DNA of 64,000 bases from Chengkuizengella sediminis (lineage in GTDB: Bacteria; Bacillota; Bacilli; Paenibacillales; KCTC-33759): NCBI RefSeq assembly GCF_010078385.1, contig NZ_SIJC01000006.1:124001-188000 (forward strand), read 5' to 3'. The notes under the pieces are model-generated. The model made no database searches. It was not told the origin of the DNA and saw nothing but the letters and a program-made list of their open reading frames with translations. The position numbers were made by a program, and so were the translations under genes. How positions within the stretch are numbered: the first letter of the stretch is position 1; each line of letters opens with the position of its first letter. This document shows, in pieces, positions 53,201 to 61,241 of this stretch.

Positions 53201-55045
53201 TTAATTAAAGGTGAATCATTTGGAGGGAATTATGTATTACAAAATCCATCTGGTTATCCAAATTTTAAAGGATTGATGACATGGTCCATTAATTGGGATG
53301 TTTACAATAATTTTGAGTTTTCTAATAGTCATCGAGCTTATTTGGATAATATTGTAGTTGAAGAAGATACAGAGGCACCAAGTACTCCGAGCAATTTAAT
53401 GACTACAAACATAACCTCGGCAAGTGTTACATTAGCATGGAATGCCTCCACAGATAATGTAGGAGTGACAGGATATACCGTAAATTACGGTTCAGGCAGT
53501 GTGAACGTGACCAGCACAAGTACGACCATTAGTGGACTATCCGCAGGCTCAACCTACACATTCACGGTAATAGCAAAAGACGCAGCAGGGAATGTGTCCT
53601 CTTCAAGTAATGCGGTAACGGTAACCACAGATGGACCTGATACCGAATCGCCAGCAGCGCCAAGCAACCTACAAGTGACAAATACGTCTTCTTCAAGTGT
53701 CAGTTTAAGCTGGAATGCCTCCACAGATAATATAGGAGTGACAGGATATACCGTAAATTACGGTTCAGGAAGTATGGATGTCACTGACACAAGTACGACA
53801 GTTACAGGACTCTCAGAAAATTCATCTTACACATTCATGGTGACAGCAAAAGACGCGGCAGGGAATGTGTCCTCTTCAAGTAATGCGGTAACGGTAACCA
53901 CAGATGGACCTGATACCGAATCGCCAACAGCCCCAACAAACCTACAAGTGACAGATAAGTCTTCTTCAAGTGTTAGTTTAAGCTGGAATGCCTCCACAGA
54001 TAATATAGGAGTGACAGGATATACCGTAGATTACGGTTCAGGAAGTATGGATGTCACTGACACAAATACGACCATTAGTGGACTATCTGCAGACACAACC
54101 TACACGTTTACGGTAACAGCAAAAGATGCGGCAGGGAATATGTCACAAGGGACTTCTATCCAAGCAACTACAGATGCCTCAATGGGTGCACAACCTTGGG
54201 AAGTGGGTGTTAGTTACCAAGTGGGCGATCTAGTAACCTACGGTGGTCAAACGTACGTCTGTATAACAGCTCATACCTCTCTAGCAAACTGGCAACCGCC
54301 ATATGTGCCCGCATTGTGGAGCTTAGATGATACAGTAGAACAAGATACACAGGCTCCGACGATACCTGGAAATCTTCAATCTACAAGTAAAACATCGAAT
54401 AGTGTTAGCTTGGTATGGGATGCATCCACAGATAATGTAGGAGTGACCGGGTATACCGTAAATTACGGTTCAGGAAGTATGAATGTGACCAGCACAAGTA
54501 CGACGATCAATGGTCTTTCAGCAGACACAACCTACACGTTTACGGTAACAGCAAAAGATGCAGCAGGAAACGAATCCTCTTCAAGTAATGCGATCACAGT
54601 AACAACCGATATTTCCGATCCAACGGATGAGATTGCCCCAAGTACCCCAACGAATTTACAAGTGACGGGTCAATCTACCTCTAGTATTAGCTTAAGTTGG
54701 AGTGCTTCAACGGATAATGTAGGAGTGACAGGATATACCGTAAGTTATGGTTCAGGAAGTATGGATGTAACGGGTACAAGTGCAACCATCAGTGGACTAT
54801 CAGCAAATACATCTTACACATTTACAGTAACAGCAAAAGACGCGGCCGGTAATGTTTCATCAGGAACAGATATAGAAGCAACAACAGATGCCTCAACAGG
54901 AACACAACCTTGGGAAGCGGGTATCAGTTACAATGTGAATGACGAAGTAACCTACGGTGGTCAAACGTACGTGTGTATACAATCTCATACTTCTCTAGCA
55001 GGGTGGGAGCCACCAAACGTGCCTGCATTATGGGGGCTGAAATAA
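47294..55045 (+). CDS. giant secreted chitinase with three GH18 catalytic domains
   Basis: A 2,583-residue extracellular enzyme. Layout: signal peptide 1-39; GH18-1 42-450 (YQFDGVDLDWEYP); two FN3; chitin-binding CBM5/12 634-684; three FN3; GH18-2 963-1374 (YQFDGVDIDWEYP); a CBM2-like beta-sandwich 1390-1503; two FN3; GH18-3 1694-2022 (YGFDGMDIDLEGS, ChiD-like); three FN3; CBM5/12 2298-2345; two FN3; CBM5/12 2536-2583. All three catalytic domains keep the D-x-x-D-x-D-x-E motif, so all should be active. The three domains belong to different GH18 subgroups, so they may combine different modes of attack on chitin. The last 434 residues are nearly identical to the end of the next gene's product. 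Confidence 0.93.
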   Translation: MILKAQSYKKTLIILLILSMLLSYFQFSTFGFEETEAAAPEGYKIVGYYPSWGAYGRNYQVWDMDVSKVTHINFAFADICWDGIHGNPDPTGPNTQTWTCQDENGVIDVPNGSIVVGDPWIDLQKSNPGDTFDEQIKGNFKQLILLKEANPHLKTLISVGGWTWSNRFSDAAASVETRENFANSAVDFLRKYQFDGVDLDWEYPVSGGLEGNSRRPEDKENYTLLLQKVREKLDEAGAQDGKDYLLTIASGANPVFAQNTELDKIAEIVDWINIMTYDFNGGWQTISAHNSPLYQDPAAVEAGVPDAESFYIETAVQGHLDAGVPSKKLVLGTPFYGRGWSGCETNNNGQYQNCSPANDGTWENGVWDFTDLQNNYIDKNGYIRYWNDISKVPFLFNPSNGNFISYDDEESFGYKTAFIKSKGLGGAMFWEFSGDRNKVLLNKLASDLEDTIPPTVPGNLHSTGMTENSISLAWDASTDDVGVVDYILSYGEKTVNVSGTSTTIDGLKHSTAYTFSVKARDTGGNLSNPSNEVTVATKIPSDLTAPSAPKNLQVIDKTSSSVSLNWMVSTDNVGVTGYTVDYESGTLEVTDTSTVVNNLTADMTYTFTVTAKDAVGNTSSSTSIQATTYAENTCSYEEWDASIAYNGGAHVTYNGKVYSAKWWTLGEIPDQSGVDGAWALVGDCGDQISPSAPNNLHTTGMTENSVSLAWDASTDNVGVTEYKVSNGTTSEYVTGTTVMISGLTPNVPYIITVQAVDAVGNLSDPSNITVTTTIPDTEAPNAPSNVTATDITSVSVTLQWDASMDNVGVVHYEIYNGSELAGTTSGMNYTATGLMAETIYTFTVKAKDAAGNVSEQSNEVTITTDNPDTEVPTAPSNLTSTNTDSSSVTLEWNASTDNVGVIGYEIYNGSEMAGTTSGMSFTVTGLMAETMYTFTVKAKDAAGNTSVESNSVMVTTDVIEELPRKIIAYFPEWGDQEAKGYYTVDKIPWDKITHINYAFAQVNDQNEIDFIDREAAIEKDYPGQLTDLSFKGHFNLLAKYKQEYNVETLISVGGWAASGGFYTMANSETGRETFANSVVDFLRTYQFDGVDIDWEYPSATSQSGNPIDFPVAEPLRSVSYDNYVELMRLLREKLDAAGEQDDREYYLTVASTASSWVLGGMELSLYAEYLDWMNIMSYDFHGAWNGFVGPHSALYPDDRDPETAPLGTSVLNTDWAVRYYLGVLPPEKLVIGIPYYSRGWKNVQGGIDGTGLYGSAATTGGGADGEYGIWNDPEPEQPAGANPIWHIKNLLELPENERYFDPVTKTPYLWNEQEKIFLTYEDEESLGYKLDYILEKELGGMMFWELTGDFSQETDGTYTFGDSLTTQAYNKFKVASPPAGQDKPHLPEPKDYTLTFDGTYDHPNYTYTMQLTNHTGEEIPGGWVLEFDLPTTTTLTSVWGAVLSGPVESWDMNHYTITGAASQSIANGETIVLQGMMKLPFSGGPQRLILNGFSSKVEYEKLYGDEIIDLEPPSVPNNLHSTGVTVNSISLAWDSSTDNVGVTEYKVSYGTASEYVTGTSVTINGLTPNVPYTITVQAMDAAGNFSDPSNAITVTTTPDIVSPSAPSNLTATNINSTSVTLQWEASSDNVTVDSYDIYDGSSLVKSVSGTMTTMNGLTANTSYTYTVKAKDAAGNVSVASEELTVLTNDIPPVSSKVIIGYWHNFDNGSTNIRLGDISPKYDVIQVAFAEPIGGPSTGNMGFSPYNATDSEFISDIDYLQNQGKKVLISIGGANGTTDLSTEQAKLTFISTMKDIIDTYGFDGMDIDLEGSSLSVGGGDTDFKNPTSPQIVNLIDAINEITNYYGADFVLTMAPETAYVQGGYTSYGGPWGAYLPVIHALRDKITYLHVQHYNTGSMTALDGQSYSQGTADFHVAMAEMILQGFPVANNENNFFEPLNQNQVLIGLPASQQAAGGGYTSPAVVQQALDYLIKGESFGGNYVLQNPSGYPNFKGLMTWSINWDVYNNFEFSNSHRAYLDNIVVEEDTEAPSTPSNLMTTNITSASVTLAWNASTDNVGVTGYTVNYGSGSVNVTSTSTTISGLSAGSTYTFTVIAKDAAGNVSSSSNAVTVTTDGPDTESPAAPSNLQVTNTSSSSVSLSWNASTDNIGVTGYTVNYGSGSMDVTDTSTTVTGLSENSSYTFMVTAKDAAGNVSSSSNAVTVTTDGPDTESPTAPTNLQVTDKSSSSVSLSWNASTDNIGVTGYTVDYGSGSMDVTDTNTTISGLSADTTYTFTVTAKDAAGNMSQGTSIQATTDASMGAQPWEVGVSYQVGDLVTYGGQTYVCITAHTSLANWQPPYVPALWSLDDTVEQDTQAPTIPGNLQSTSKTSNSVSLVWDASTDNVGVTGYTVNYGSGSMNVTSTSTTINGLSADTTYTFTVTAKDAAGNESSSSNAITVTTDISDPTDEIAPSTPTNLQVTGQSTSSISLSWSASTDNVGVTGYTVSYGSGSMDVTGTSATISGLSANTSYTFTVTAKDAAGNVSSGTDIEATTDASTGTQPWEAGISYNVNDEVTYGGQTYVCIQSHTSLAGWEPPNVPALWGLK
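53741..55045 (+). repeat. 1.3 kb near-identical direct repeat, copy 1
   Basis: This part of chitinase gene 1 (two FN3, CBM5/12, two FN3, CBM5/12) matches 59556-60860 almost base for base. I count about seven amino-acid differences over 434 residues. It is a recent duplication or a tract kept alike by recombination. Confidence 0.9.
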
Positions 55046-55198
55046 TAGAGTTACTTTAAAGGTTCTTTATTATAACATAAGAATTTATAAGTTTTACAAA
55101 TTCAATGTTTCAACAAAAGCTACCACTAATGAAGTATTCGGCACCTCTTTAGATGCTCCGATAGGAACTTTTGTAAAATAGAATTATTATTTCACAGG

Positions 55199-55237
55199 GT
55201 GCCTTCAGTTAACTGATTTTTCAATAACTGAAGGCAC
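55199..55237 (+). terminator. hairpin after chitinase gene 1
   Basis: GTGCCTTCAGTTA (55199-55211) pairs perfectly with TAACTGAAGGCAC (55225-55237). The T tract is weak (TCCTATATT), but the stem is strong. Confidence 0.7.
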
Positions 55238-55322
55238 TCCTATATTATTGGCTCAAGGATGTGCTTAATATGGTGTATGCGTCCTAGAGAAATTAGAAAT
55301 TCACTCTATTAAGTTAAAGTAT

Positions 55323-55336
55323 TGTAAGCGATGTAA
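55323..55336 (+). promoter_or_regulatory. cre-like site before chitinase gene 2
   Basis: TGTAAGCGATGTAA differs from the cre consensus TGWAANCGNTNWCA at one position and lies 40 bases before the start codon. Catabolite control of chitinases is common in Bacillales, but a chance match is possible. Confidence 0.3.
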
Positions 55337-55376
55337 ACTATTTTTCTATCATTATTAATAGAAAGGTGAGATATTG

Positions 55377-58300
55377 ATGAGTCTAAATGTAGGACTAAAA
55401 ACTAGACTATCAAAATATGGAATCATTTTCTTAATTATAATAATGTTACTACCCTCTCAGGTGATACAACAAACTGAGGTAGTTGCCCTCGAAAATGAGC
55501 AACTGATTCAAGAGGAAGATGAAACTTTTCGCATTGTCGGATATTTTCCTTCATGGGGCATTTATGACCGAGATTATAGGATGGAAGATATTGATGGAAA
55601 TAAAGTTACACATATCAATTATGCATTTGCGGATATTTGTTGGGGTGGTATTCATGGGAATCCCTCACAAGATCCGGGGAACCCGAATCAACAAACATGG
55701 TCATGTACGGATTCTGGAGTACCTCTGCAAAGTGGAAACGTTCCGGATGGATCCATCGTACTTGGCGAGCCATGGGCAGATGTTCAAACGACCTACGGTG
55801 GAGAAATGACCGGAGTGACGTTTGAAGAATGTATGAGTGAAGCCAAATGTGGAAATTTCAAACAAATGCGTGATTTAAAGGATAAATATCCCCATGTAAA
55901 AACATTGATTTCAGTTGGAGGGTGGACATGGTCAAATCGATTTTCTGATATGGCGGCAGACCCGGTTACCCGTCAAAGATTCGCTGAATCTAGTGTTGAT
56001 TTTATACGTGAGTACGGGTTTGATGGTGTAGACCTAGATTGGGAGTACCCTGTAGTGGAGGCGATCCCAGGAAATAGTGCTAGACCTGAGGATAAAACCA
56101 ACTTTACTTTGCTTCTTCAGGATATTCGGGATGCACTAGATGAAGCAGGGGTAGAAGATGGTCAACATTATTTGTTAACGATTGCTTCTGGAGCAAACCC
56201 CGTATATGCAGAAAACACGGAACTGGATAAAATAGCAAACATCGTAGATTTTATAAACATCATGACCTATGATTACCACGGCGGTAGTTGGGAGGCAAAT
56301 ACATCTTTTAACTCGCCTCTTTATCCTGATCCAAACGATCCTTATTACGATGATCCTAATGAAGCAACATATGGATTTTATATCGATTATGGTGTTCAGT
56401 TATATAAACAACATGGTGTCCCAATGGATAAATTGGTGCTTGGTATGCCGATATATGCTAGAAGCTGGAAAAACTGCAATACAGATAACTATGGGTTGTT
56501 TCAGGAATGTACGGAAAGTGCAGATGGTTTAAGAGTTCCAGTAGGAACATGGGATAGCCAGCAATGGGGTTTTACAGGTGTATTTGATTATGGAGACATC
56601 GCAGCGGATTTTGTGAATCAAAATGGCTATGTCCGCTATTGGAACGATTACGCCAAGGTTCCATATTTGTTTAATGCAGATTTAGGTGTATTTATTAGTT
56701 ACGATGATGAGGAATCCATCGGTTACAAGACGGAATATGTCCGGCAACAAGGATTGGGAGGTGCGATGTTTTGGGAATTCAGTGGAGATTGTAGGACGAG
56801 TTCAAAATACAATTGTACTGGGACGAAAATGGTGGATGTGATCGCTGAAGAACTTTACGGTAAACCAATCCCATCACAAGCAGATAATGAAGCACCATCA
56901 GCACCTGAAAATGTTGTCGTGTTATCTAAAACTCATAACAGTATTACTCTTTCATGGAATGCGGCTACCGATAACATAGGTGTTGTAGGATATGATGTAT
57001 ATAACGGATCTACTTTTGCAGGAAGTGTCACTGGAACAAATATTGAGATTACAAGATTGATAGAAGAAACTTCATACACTTTTACGATAAAGGCAAAGGA
57101 TGAAAATAGTAATGTTTCTACTTTTAGCAATCCAATCAGTGTTACAACGAATCCGAGACCAGAAGACCTTGAACCACCTACAATACCTACTAATCTAATA
57201 GTCACTGGTAAAACGCAAAATAGCGTATACCTTGCATGGGAATCTTCTACAGACGATGTGGAATTAACACATTATGTTATTTCAAATGGGCTAAACAGCA
57301 TTGAGGTGAATGAAATTGAAACCTCTATTGAATTTACAGGATTGGTAGATAACACGACCTATACCTTCACCGTAAAAGCAAAAGATGCGGTTGGAAAACT
57401 ATCAGATGAAAGTAATGCTGTTATTGTGACAACTGACCCAGCCCCTGTTTTTCCAGAATGGGAAGTGAACACGATTTATACTGTCGGAGATAAGGTTACT
57501 TACAATGGAAAATTATTCGAATGTATATCGGATCATACCTCTTTAGATGGCTGGCAACCAGGTAATGTACCGACATTGTGGACAGAAATTGATCCGACGG
57601 ATACCCAATCACCTACTCCACCGACAAATCTAGTGGTGACAGATGTATCAGAAAATAGTGTTTCTCTATCTTGGAGTGCTTCTAGTGATAACATGGGGGT
57701 CACGGCGTATGATGTACTAAAAGGTTCGGAGCTTGTAGCAACGGTAACGGACACGAATGCAACAATTTTGGATTTGAATCCAAATCAAACGTATACTTTT
57801 ACAGTGAAGGCAAAGGATGCGGCTGGTAATTTTTCTATGACAAGTGATATTGTATCTGTGAAAACAGATACTGGTGATTTAGAAGCACCTACATCACCGA
57901 TGAATCTAACTGTAACGGCTGTTACAGATAAAAGCGTCTCACTTTCATGGGATGCATCTATGGATAATGTTGGCATAGCAGGTTATAACATTTATATCAA
58001 TAATAATGATCTGGTACAATCGGTATCAAGTACGAATGCAACAGTTCAGGGGTTAATACCTGACACCTCTTATACCTTCACTGTTATGGCAAAAGACATG
58101 GCTGGGAATGTTTCGGATCCAAGTAATGCTGTGAATGTGACAACGGATGAGGAAATGATTGATGCAGAAGCACCAAGTATACCAAGTAATTTAATGGCTA
58201 CGAACATTACCGATACAAGTATTACATTAGAATGGAATGCTTCTACAGATAATGTAGGGGTAACAGGTTACGACATATATAATGGTGCTTCTATGGCTGC

Positions 58301-60860
58301 AAACGTAATTGGAACAACTGCAACAATTAGTAGTCTAATGCCAAACAACACTTATACGTTTTCTGTCAAAGCAAGAGACGTAGTAGGAAATGTATCCATG
58401 TCAAGTAATGAATTGCAGGTATCAACCACAGACACTCCTTCTGTTCGAGATAAAATAATAGTTGGTTATTGGCATAACTTTGATAACGGTTCAGGGTTTA
58501 TAAGATTATCTGATATTTCACCAGATTTTGATGTCATTAATGTAGCTTTTGCAGAACCTACAAATGGTGCACAAGATGGAACGATAGGGTTTACACCGTA
58601 CAATTATACCGATTCAGACTTCATTGATGACGTTGCTTATTTACAGAGTCAGGGAAAGAAAATAATCATCTCGATTGGAGGAGCGAACGGGCAGGTACAG
58701 TTAGCAACTGATCAAGCGCGTGATAATTTTATTAGTTCAATGAAAGACATCATCTCTACCTATGGATTTAATGGTTTAGATATTGACTTCGAGGGTCAGT
58801 CTCTACATTTGGATCCAGGTGATACAGATATTAACAATCCAACAACACCTGTTGTTTCAAATTTGATATCGGCAGTACGTGAGCTGCATGATTATTTCGG
58901 GGATTCTTTCATGATAACGATGGCACCAGAAACTTTCTTCGTACAATTAGGATATACATTTTATGGTGGCAGTGGAGGGAGTGATGACCGTGCAGGTGTT
59001 TACCTTCCTGTTATTCAAGGACTTCGTGATATCTTAGATTGGTTACAAGTTCAACATTACAACTCAGGTCCTATCCCAGGATTAGATAATGTATATTACA
59101 ACATGGGGAATGCTGACTTTCATGTGGCCATGGCAGAGATGGTACTAACTGGATTTCCGGTTGCGGGAAATACAGATAACTATTTCCTGGCACTTCGTCC
59201 AGATCAGGTACTTATCGGGTTACCGGCTAATGTTAATGCTGGAAATGGTTTTACATCTGTGTCTGAAGTGCACAAAGCCTTAGATTATTTGATGAAAGGT
59301 GAGTCTTTTGGTGGGCAGTACACTCTTCAAAATCCAGAAGGTTTTCCTGGAATGCGAGGATTAATGACGTGGTCAATTAATTGGGATCAGTTTAACAACT
59401 TTGAATTTTCAAGCAGTCATCGAGCATACTTGGATAGCTTTGTAGTTGAAGAAGATACAGAAGCACCAAGCACTCCGAGCAACTTAATGACTACAAACAT
59501 AACCTCGACAAGTGTTACATTAGCATGGAATGCCTCCACAGATAATGTAGGAGTGACAGAATATACCGTAAATTACGGTTCAGGAAGTATGGATGTCACT
59601 GACACAAGTACGACAGTTACAGGACTCTCAGAAAATACATCTTACACATTCACGGTAACAGCAAAAGACGCGGTAGGGAATGTGTCCTCTTCAAGTAATG
59701 CGGTAACGGTAACCACAGATGGACCTGATACCGAAACGCCAACAGCCCCAACAAACCTACAAGTGACAGATAAGTCTTCTTCAAGTGTTAGTTTAAGCTG
59801 GAATGCCTCCACAGATAATGTAGGAGTGACAGGATATACCGTAGATTACGGTTCAGGAAGTATGGATGTCACTGACACAAATACGACCATTAGTGGATTA
59901 TCTGCAGACACAACCTACACGTTTACGGTAACAGCAAAAGATGCGGCAGGGAATATGTCACAAGGGACTTCTATCCAAGCAACTACAGATGCCTCAATGG
60001 GTGCACAATCTTGGGAAGTGGGTGTTAGTTACCAAGTGGGCGATCTAGTAACCTACGGTGGTCAAACGTACGTCTGTATAACAGCTCATACCTCTCTAGC
60101 AAACTGGCAACCGCCATATGTGCCCGCATTGTGGAGCTTAGATGATACAGTAGAACAAGATACACAGGCTCCGACGATACCTGGAAATCTTCAATCTACA
60201 AGTAAAACATCGAATAGTGTTAGCTTGGTATGGGATGCATCCACAGATAATGTAGGAGTGACCGGGTATACCGTAAATTACGGTTCAGGAAGTATGAATG
60301 TGACCAGCACAAGTACGACGATCAATGGTCTTTCAGCAGACACAACCTACACGTTTACGGTAACAGCAAAAGATGCAGCAGGAAACGAATCCTCTTCAAG
60401 TAATGCGATCACAGTAACAACCGATATTTCCGATCCAACGGATGAGATTGCCCCAAGTACCCCAACGAATTTACAAGTGACGGGTCAATCTACCTCTAGT
60501 ATTAGCTTAAGTTGGAGTGCTTCAACGGATAATGTAGGAGTGACAGGATATACCGTAAGTTATGGTTCAGGAAGTATGGATGTAACGGGTACAAGTGCAA
60601 CCATCAGTGGACTATCAGCAAATACATCTTACACATTTACAGTAACAGCAAAAGACGCGGCCGGTAATGTTTCATCAGGAACAGATATAGAAGCAACAAC
60701 AGATGCCTCAACAGGAACACAACCTTGGGAAGCGGGTATCAGTTACAATGTGAATGACGAAGTAACCTATGGTGGTCAAACGTACGTGTGTATACAATCT
60801 CATACTTCTCTAGCAGGGTGGGAGCCACCAAACGTGCCTGCATTATGGGGGCTGAAATGA
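55377..60860 (+). CDS. secreted chitinase with two GH18 catalytic domains
   Basis: A 1,827-residue extracellular enzyme. A signal peptide (about 1-38) is followed by GH18-1 (about 51-495, FDGVDLDWEYP), two FN3, CBM5/12 (about 692-739), three FN3, GH18-2 (about 1025-1355), two FN3, CBM5/12, two FN3 and a final CBM5/12. GH18-2 is ChiD-like and close to the third domain of the preceding gene product, but its motif reads FNGLDIDFEG: the first Asp of the D-x-x-D-x-D-x-E signature is Asn while the catalytic Glu is kept. The end is nearly identical to that of the preceding gene, less one FN3 unit. ATG 55377 follows AAAGGTGAG and is preferred to TTG 55374. Confidence 0.93.
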   Translation: MSLNVGLKTRLSKYGIIFLIIIMLLPSQVIQQTEVVALENEQLIQEEDETFRIVGYFPSWGIYDRDYRMEDIDGNKVTHINYAFADICWGGIHGNPSQDPGNPNQQTWSCTDSGVPLQSGNVPDGSIVLGEPWADVQTTYGGEMTGVTFEECMSEAKCGNFKQMRDLKDKYPHVKTLISVGGWTWSNRFSDMAADPVTRQRFAESSVDFIREYGFDGVDLDWEYPVVEAIPGNSARPEDKTNFTLLLQDIRDALDEAGVEDGQHYLLTIASGANPVYAENTELDKIANIVDFINIMTYDYHGGSWEANTSFNSPLYPDPNDPYYDDPNEATYGFYIDYGVQLYKQHGVPMDKLVLGMPIYARSWKNCNTDNYGLFQECTESADGLRVPVGTWDSQQWGFTGVFDYGDIAADFVNQNGYVRYWNDYAKVPYLFNADLGVFISYDDEESIGYKTEYVRQQGLGGAMFWEFSGDCRTSSKYNCTGTKMVDVIAEELYGKPIPSQADNEAPSAPENVVVLSKTHNSITLSWNAATDNIGVVGYDVYNGSTFAGSVTGTNIEITRLIEETSYTFTIKAKDENSNVSTFSNPISVTTNPRPEDLEPPTIPTNLIVTGKTQNSVYLAWESSTDDVELTHYVISNGLNSIEVNEIETSIEFTGLVDNTTYTFTVKAKDAVGKLSDESNAVIVTTDPAPVFPEWEVNTIYTVGDKVTYNGKLFECISDHTSLDGWQPGNVPTLWTEIDPTDTQSPTPPTNLVVTDVSENSVSLSWSASSDNMGVTAYDVLKGSELVATVTDTNATILDLNPNQTYTFTVKAKDAAGNFSMTSDIVSVKTDTGDLEAPTSPMNLTVTAVTDKSVSLSWDASMDNVGIAGYNIYINNNDLVQSVSSTNATVQGLIPDTSYTFTVMAKDMAGNVSDPSNAVNVTTDEEMIDAEAPSIPSNLMATNITDTSITLEWNASTDNVGVTGYDIYNGASMAANVIGTTATISSLMPNNTYTFSVKARDVVGNVSMSSNELQVSTTDTPSVRDKIIVGYWHNFDNGSGFIRLSDISPDFDVINVAFAEPTNGAQDGTIGFTPYNYTDSDFIDDVAYLQSQGKKIIISIGGANGQVQLATDQARDNFISSMKDIISTYGFNGLDIDFEGQSLHLDPGDTDINNPTTPVVSNLISAVRELHDYFGDSFMITMAPETFFVQLGYTFYGGSGGSDDRAGVYLPVIQGLRDILDWLQVQHYNSGPIPGLDNVYYNMGNADFHVAMAEMVLTGFPVAGNTDNYFLALRPDQVLIGLPANVNAGNGFTSVSEVHKALDYLMKGESFGGQYTLQNPEGFPGMRGLMTWSINWDQFNNFEFSSSHRAYLDSFVVEEDTEAPSTPSNLMTTNITSTSVTLAWNASTDNVGVTEYTVNYGSGSMDVTDTSTTVTGLSENTSYTFTVTAKDAVGNVSSSSNAVTVTTDGPDTETPTAPTNLQVTDKSSSSVSLSWNASTDNVGVTGYTVDYGSGSMDVTDTNTTISGLSADTTYTFTVTAKDAAGNMSQGTSIQATTDASMGAQSWEVGVSYQVGDLVTYGGQTYVCITAHTSLANWQPPYVPALWSLDDTVEQDTQAPTIPGNLQSTSKTSNSVSLVWDASTDNVGVTGYTVNYGSGSMNVTSTSTTINGLSADTTYTFTVTAKDAAGNESSSSNAITVTTDISDPTDEIAPSTPTNLQVTGQSTSSISLSWSASTDNVGVTGYTVSYGSGSMDVTGTSATISGLSANTSYTFTVTAKDAAGNVSSGTDIEATTDASTGTQPWEAGISYNVNDEVTYGGQTYVCIQSHTSLAGWEPPNVPALWGLK
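59556..60860 (+). repeat. 1.3 kb near-identical direct repeat, copy 2
   Basis: The counterpart of 53741-55045. The similarity also extends upstream into the preceding FN3 and GH18, but there one whole FN3 unit (about 255 bases) present in gene 1 is absent, as expected from unequal recombination between FN3 modules. Confidence 0.9.
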
Positions 60861-60952
60861 GAATATAATGCAAGAGGTAGCAACAAAATCTCAATATTAT
60901 TAAATGATGTAAATGATACCAATACTGACATGATTTAAAAGTTTACGGCTGA

Positions 60953-60990
60953 AAAGAGTGTCTTTAAATAGAAGGCACTCTTTCTATTTC
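60953..60990 (+). terminator. intrinsic terminator after chitinase gene 2
   Basis: AAAGAGTG (60953-60960) pairs with CACTCTTT (60976-60983), extended by a few bases nearer the loop. A short T-rich stretch follows. Confidence 0.7.
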
Positions 60991-61241
60991 CTCAACCCAT
61001 CCAATATTAATATCCCAATTCTAATAGGATCACTATACAAATGAATAATTATTTCATCCTTTAAAATGATTGAAACTATTATTCTACTTGATGAAGTGAA
61101 ATTATTTTTAGAGAAAGTTACCCCTCATCGTATAATGTTAGACCTTCCATGAATTTAGATGTGTTTATATAATTAAATATGTAGACTTCTACGTAGAAAC
61201 TTTATACTTTCTATATTACTAATACTAGGAGGAATGATAAT
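60991..61241 (+). other. upstream region of chitinase gene 3
   Basis: A 251-base AT-rich gap. CTAGGAGGAA just before ATG 61242 is a strong ribosome site. No cre-like site like those near the other glycosidase genes is seen here, and no firm promoter. Confidence 0.35.

Noticed and set aside
53376..55045. FN3 repeats as a CRISPR-like or tandem satellite array
   Set aside because: The repeats are about 255-base coding units in one frame with clear FN3 protein pattern, not short direct repeats with unique spacers.
55114..55181. Coherent-looking 20-odd codon stretch ending in a stop after chitinase gene 1
   Set aside because: No start codon or ribosome site; possibly a relic, but nothing firm supports it.
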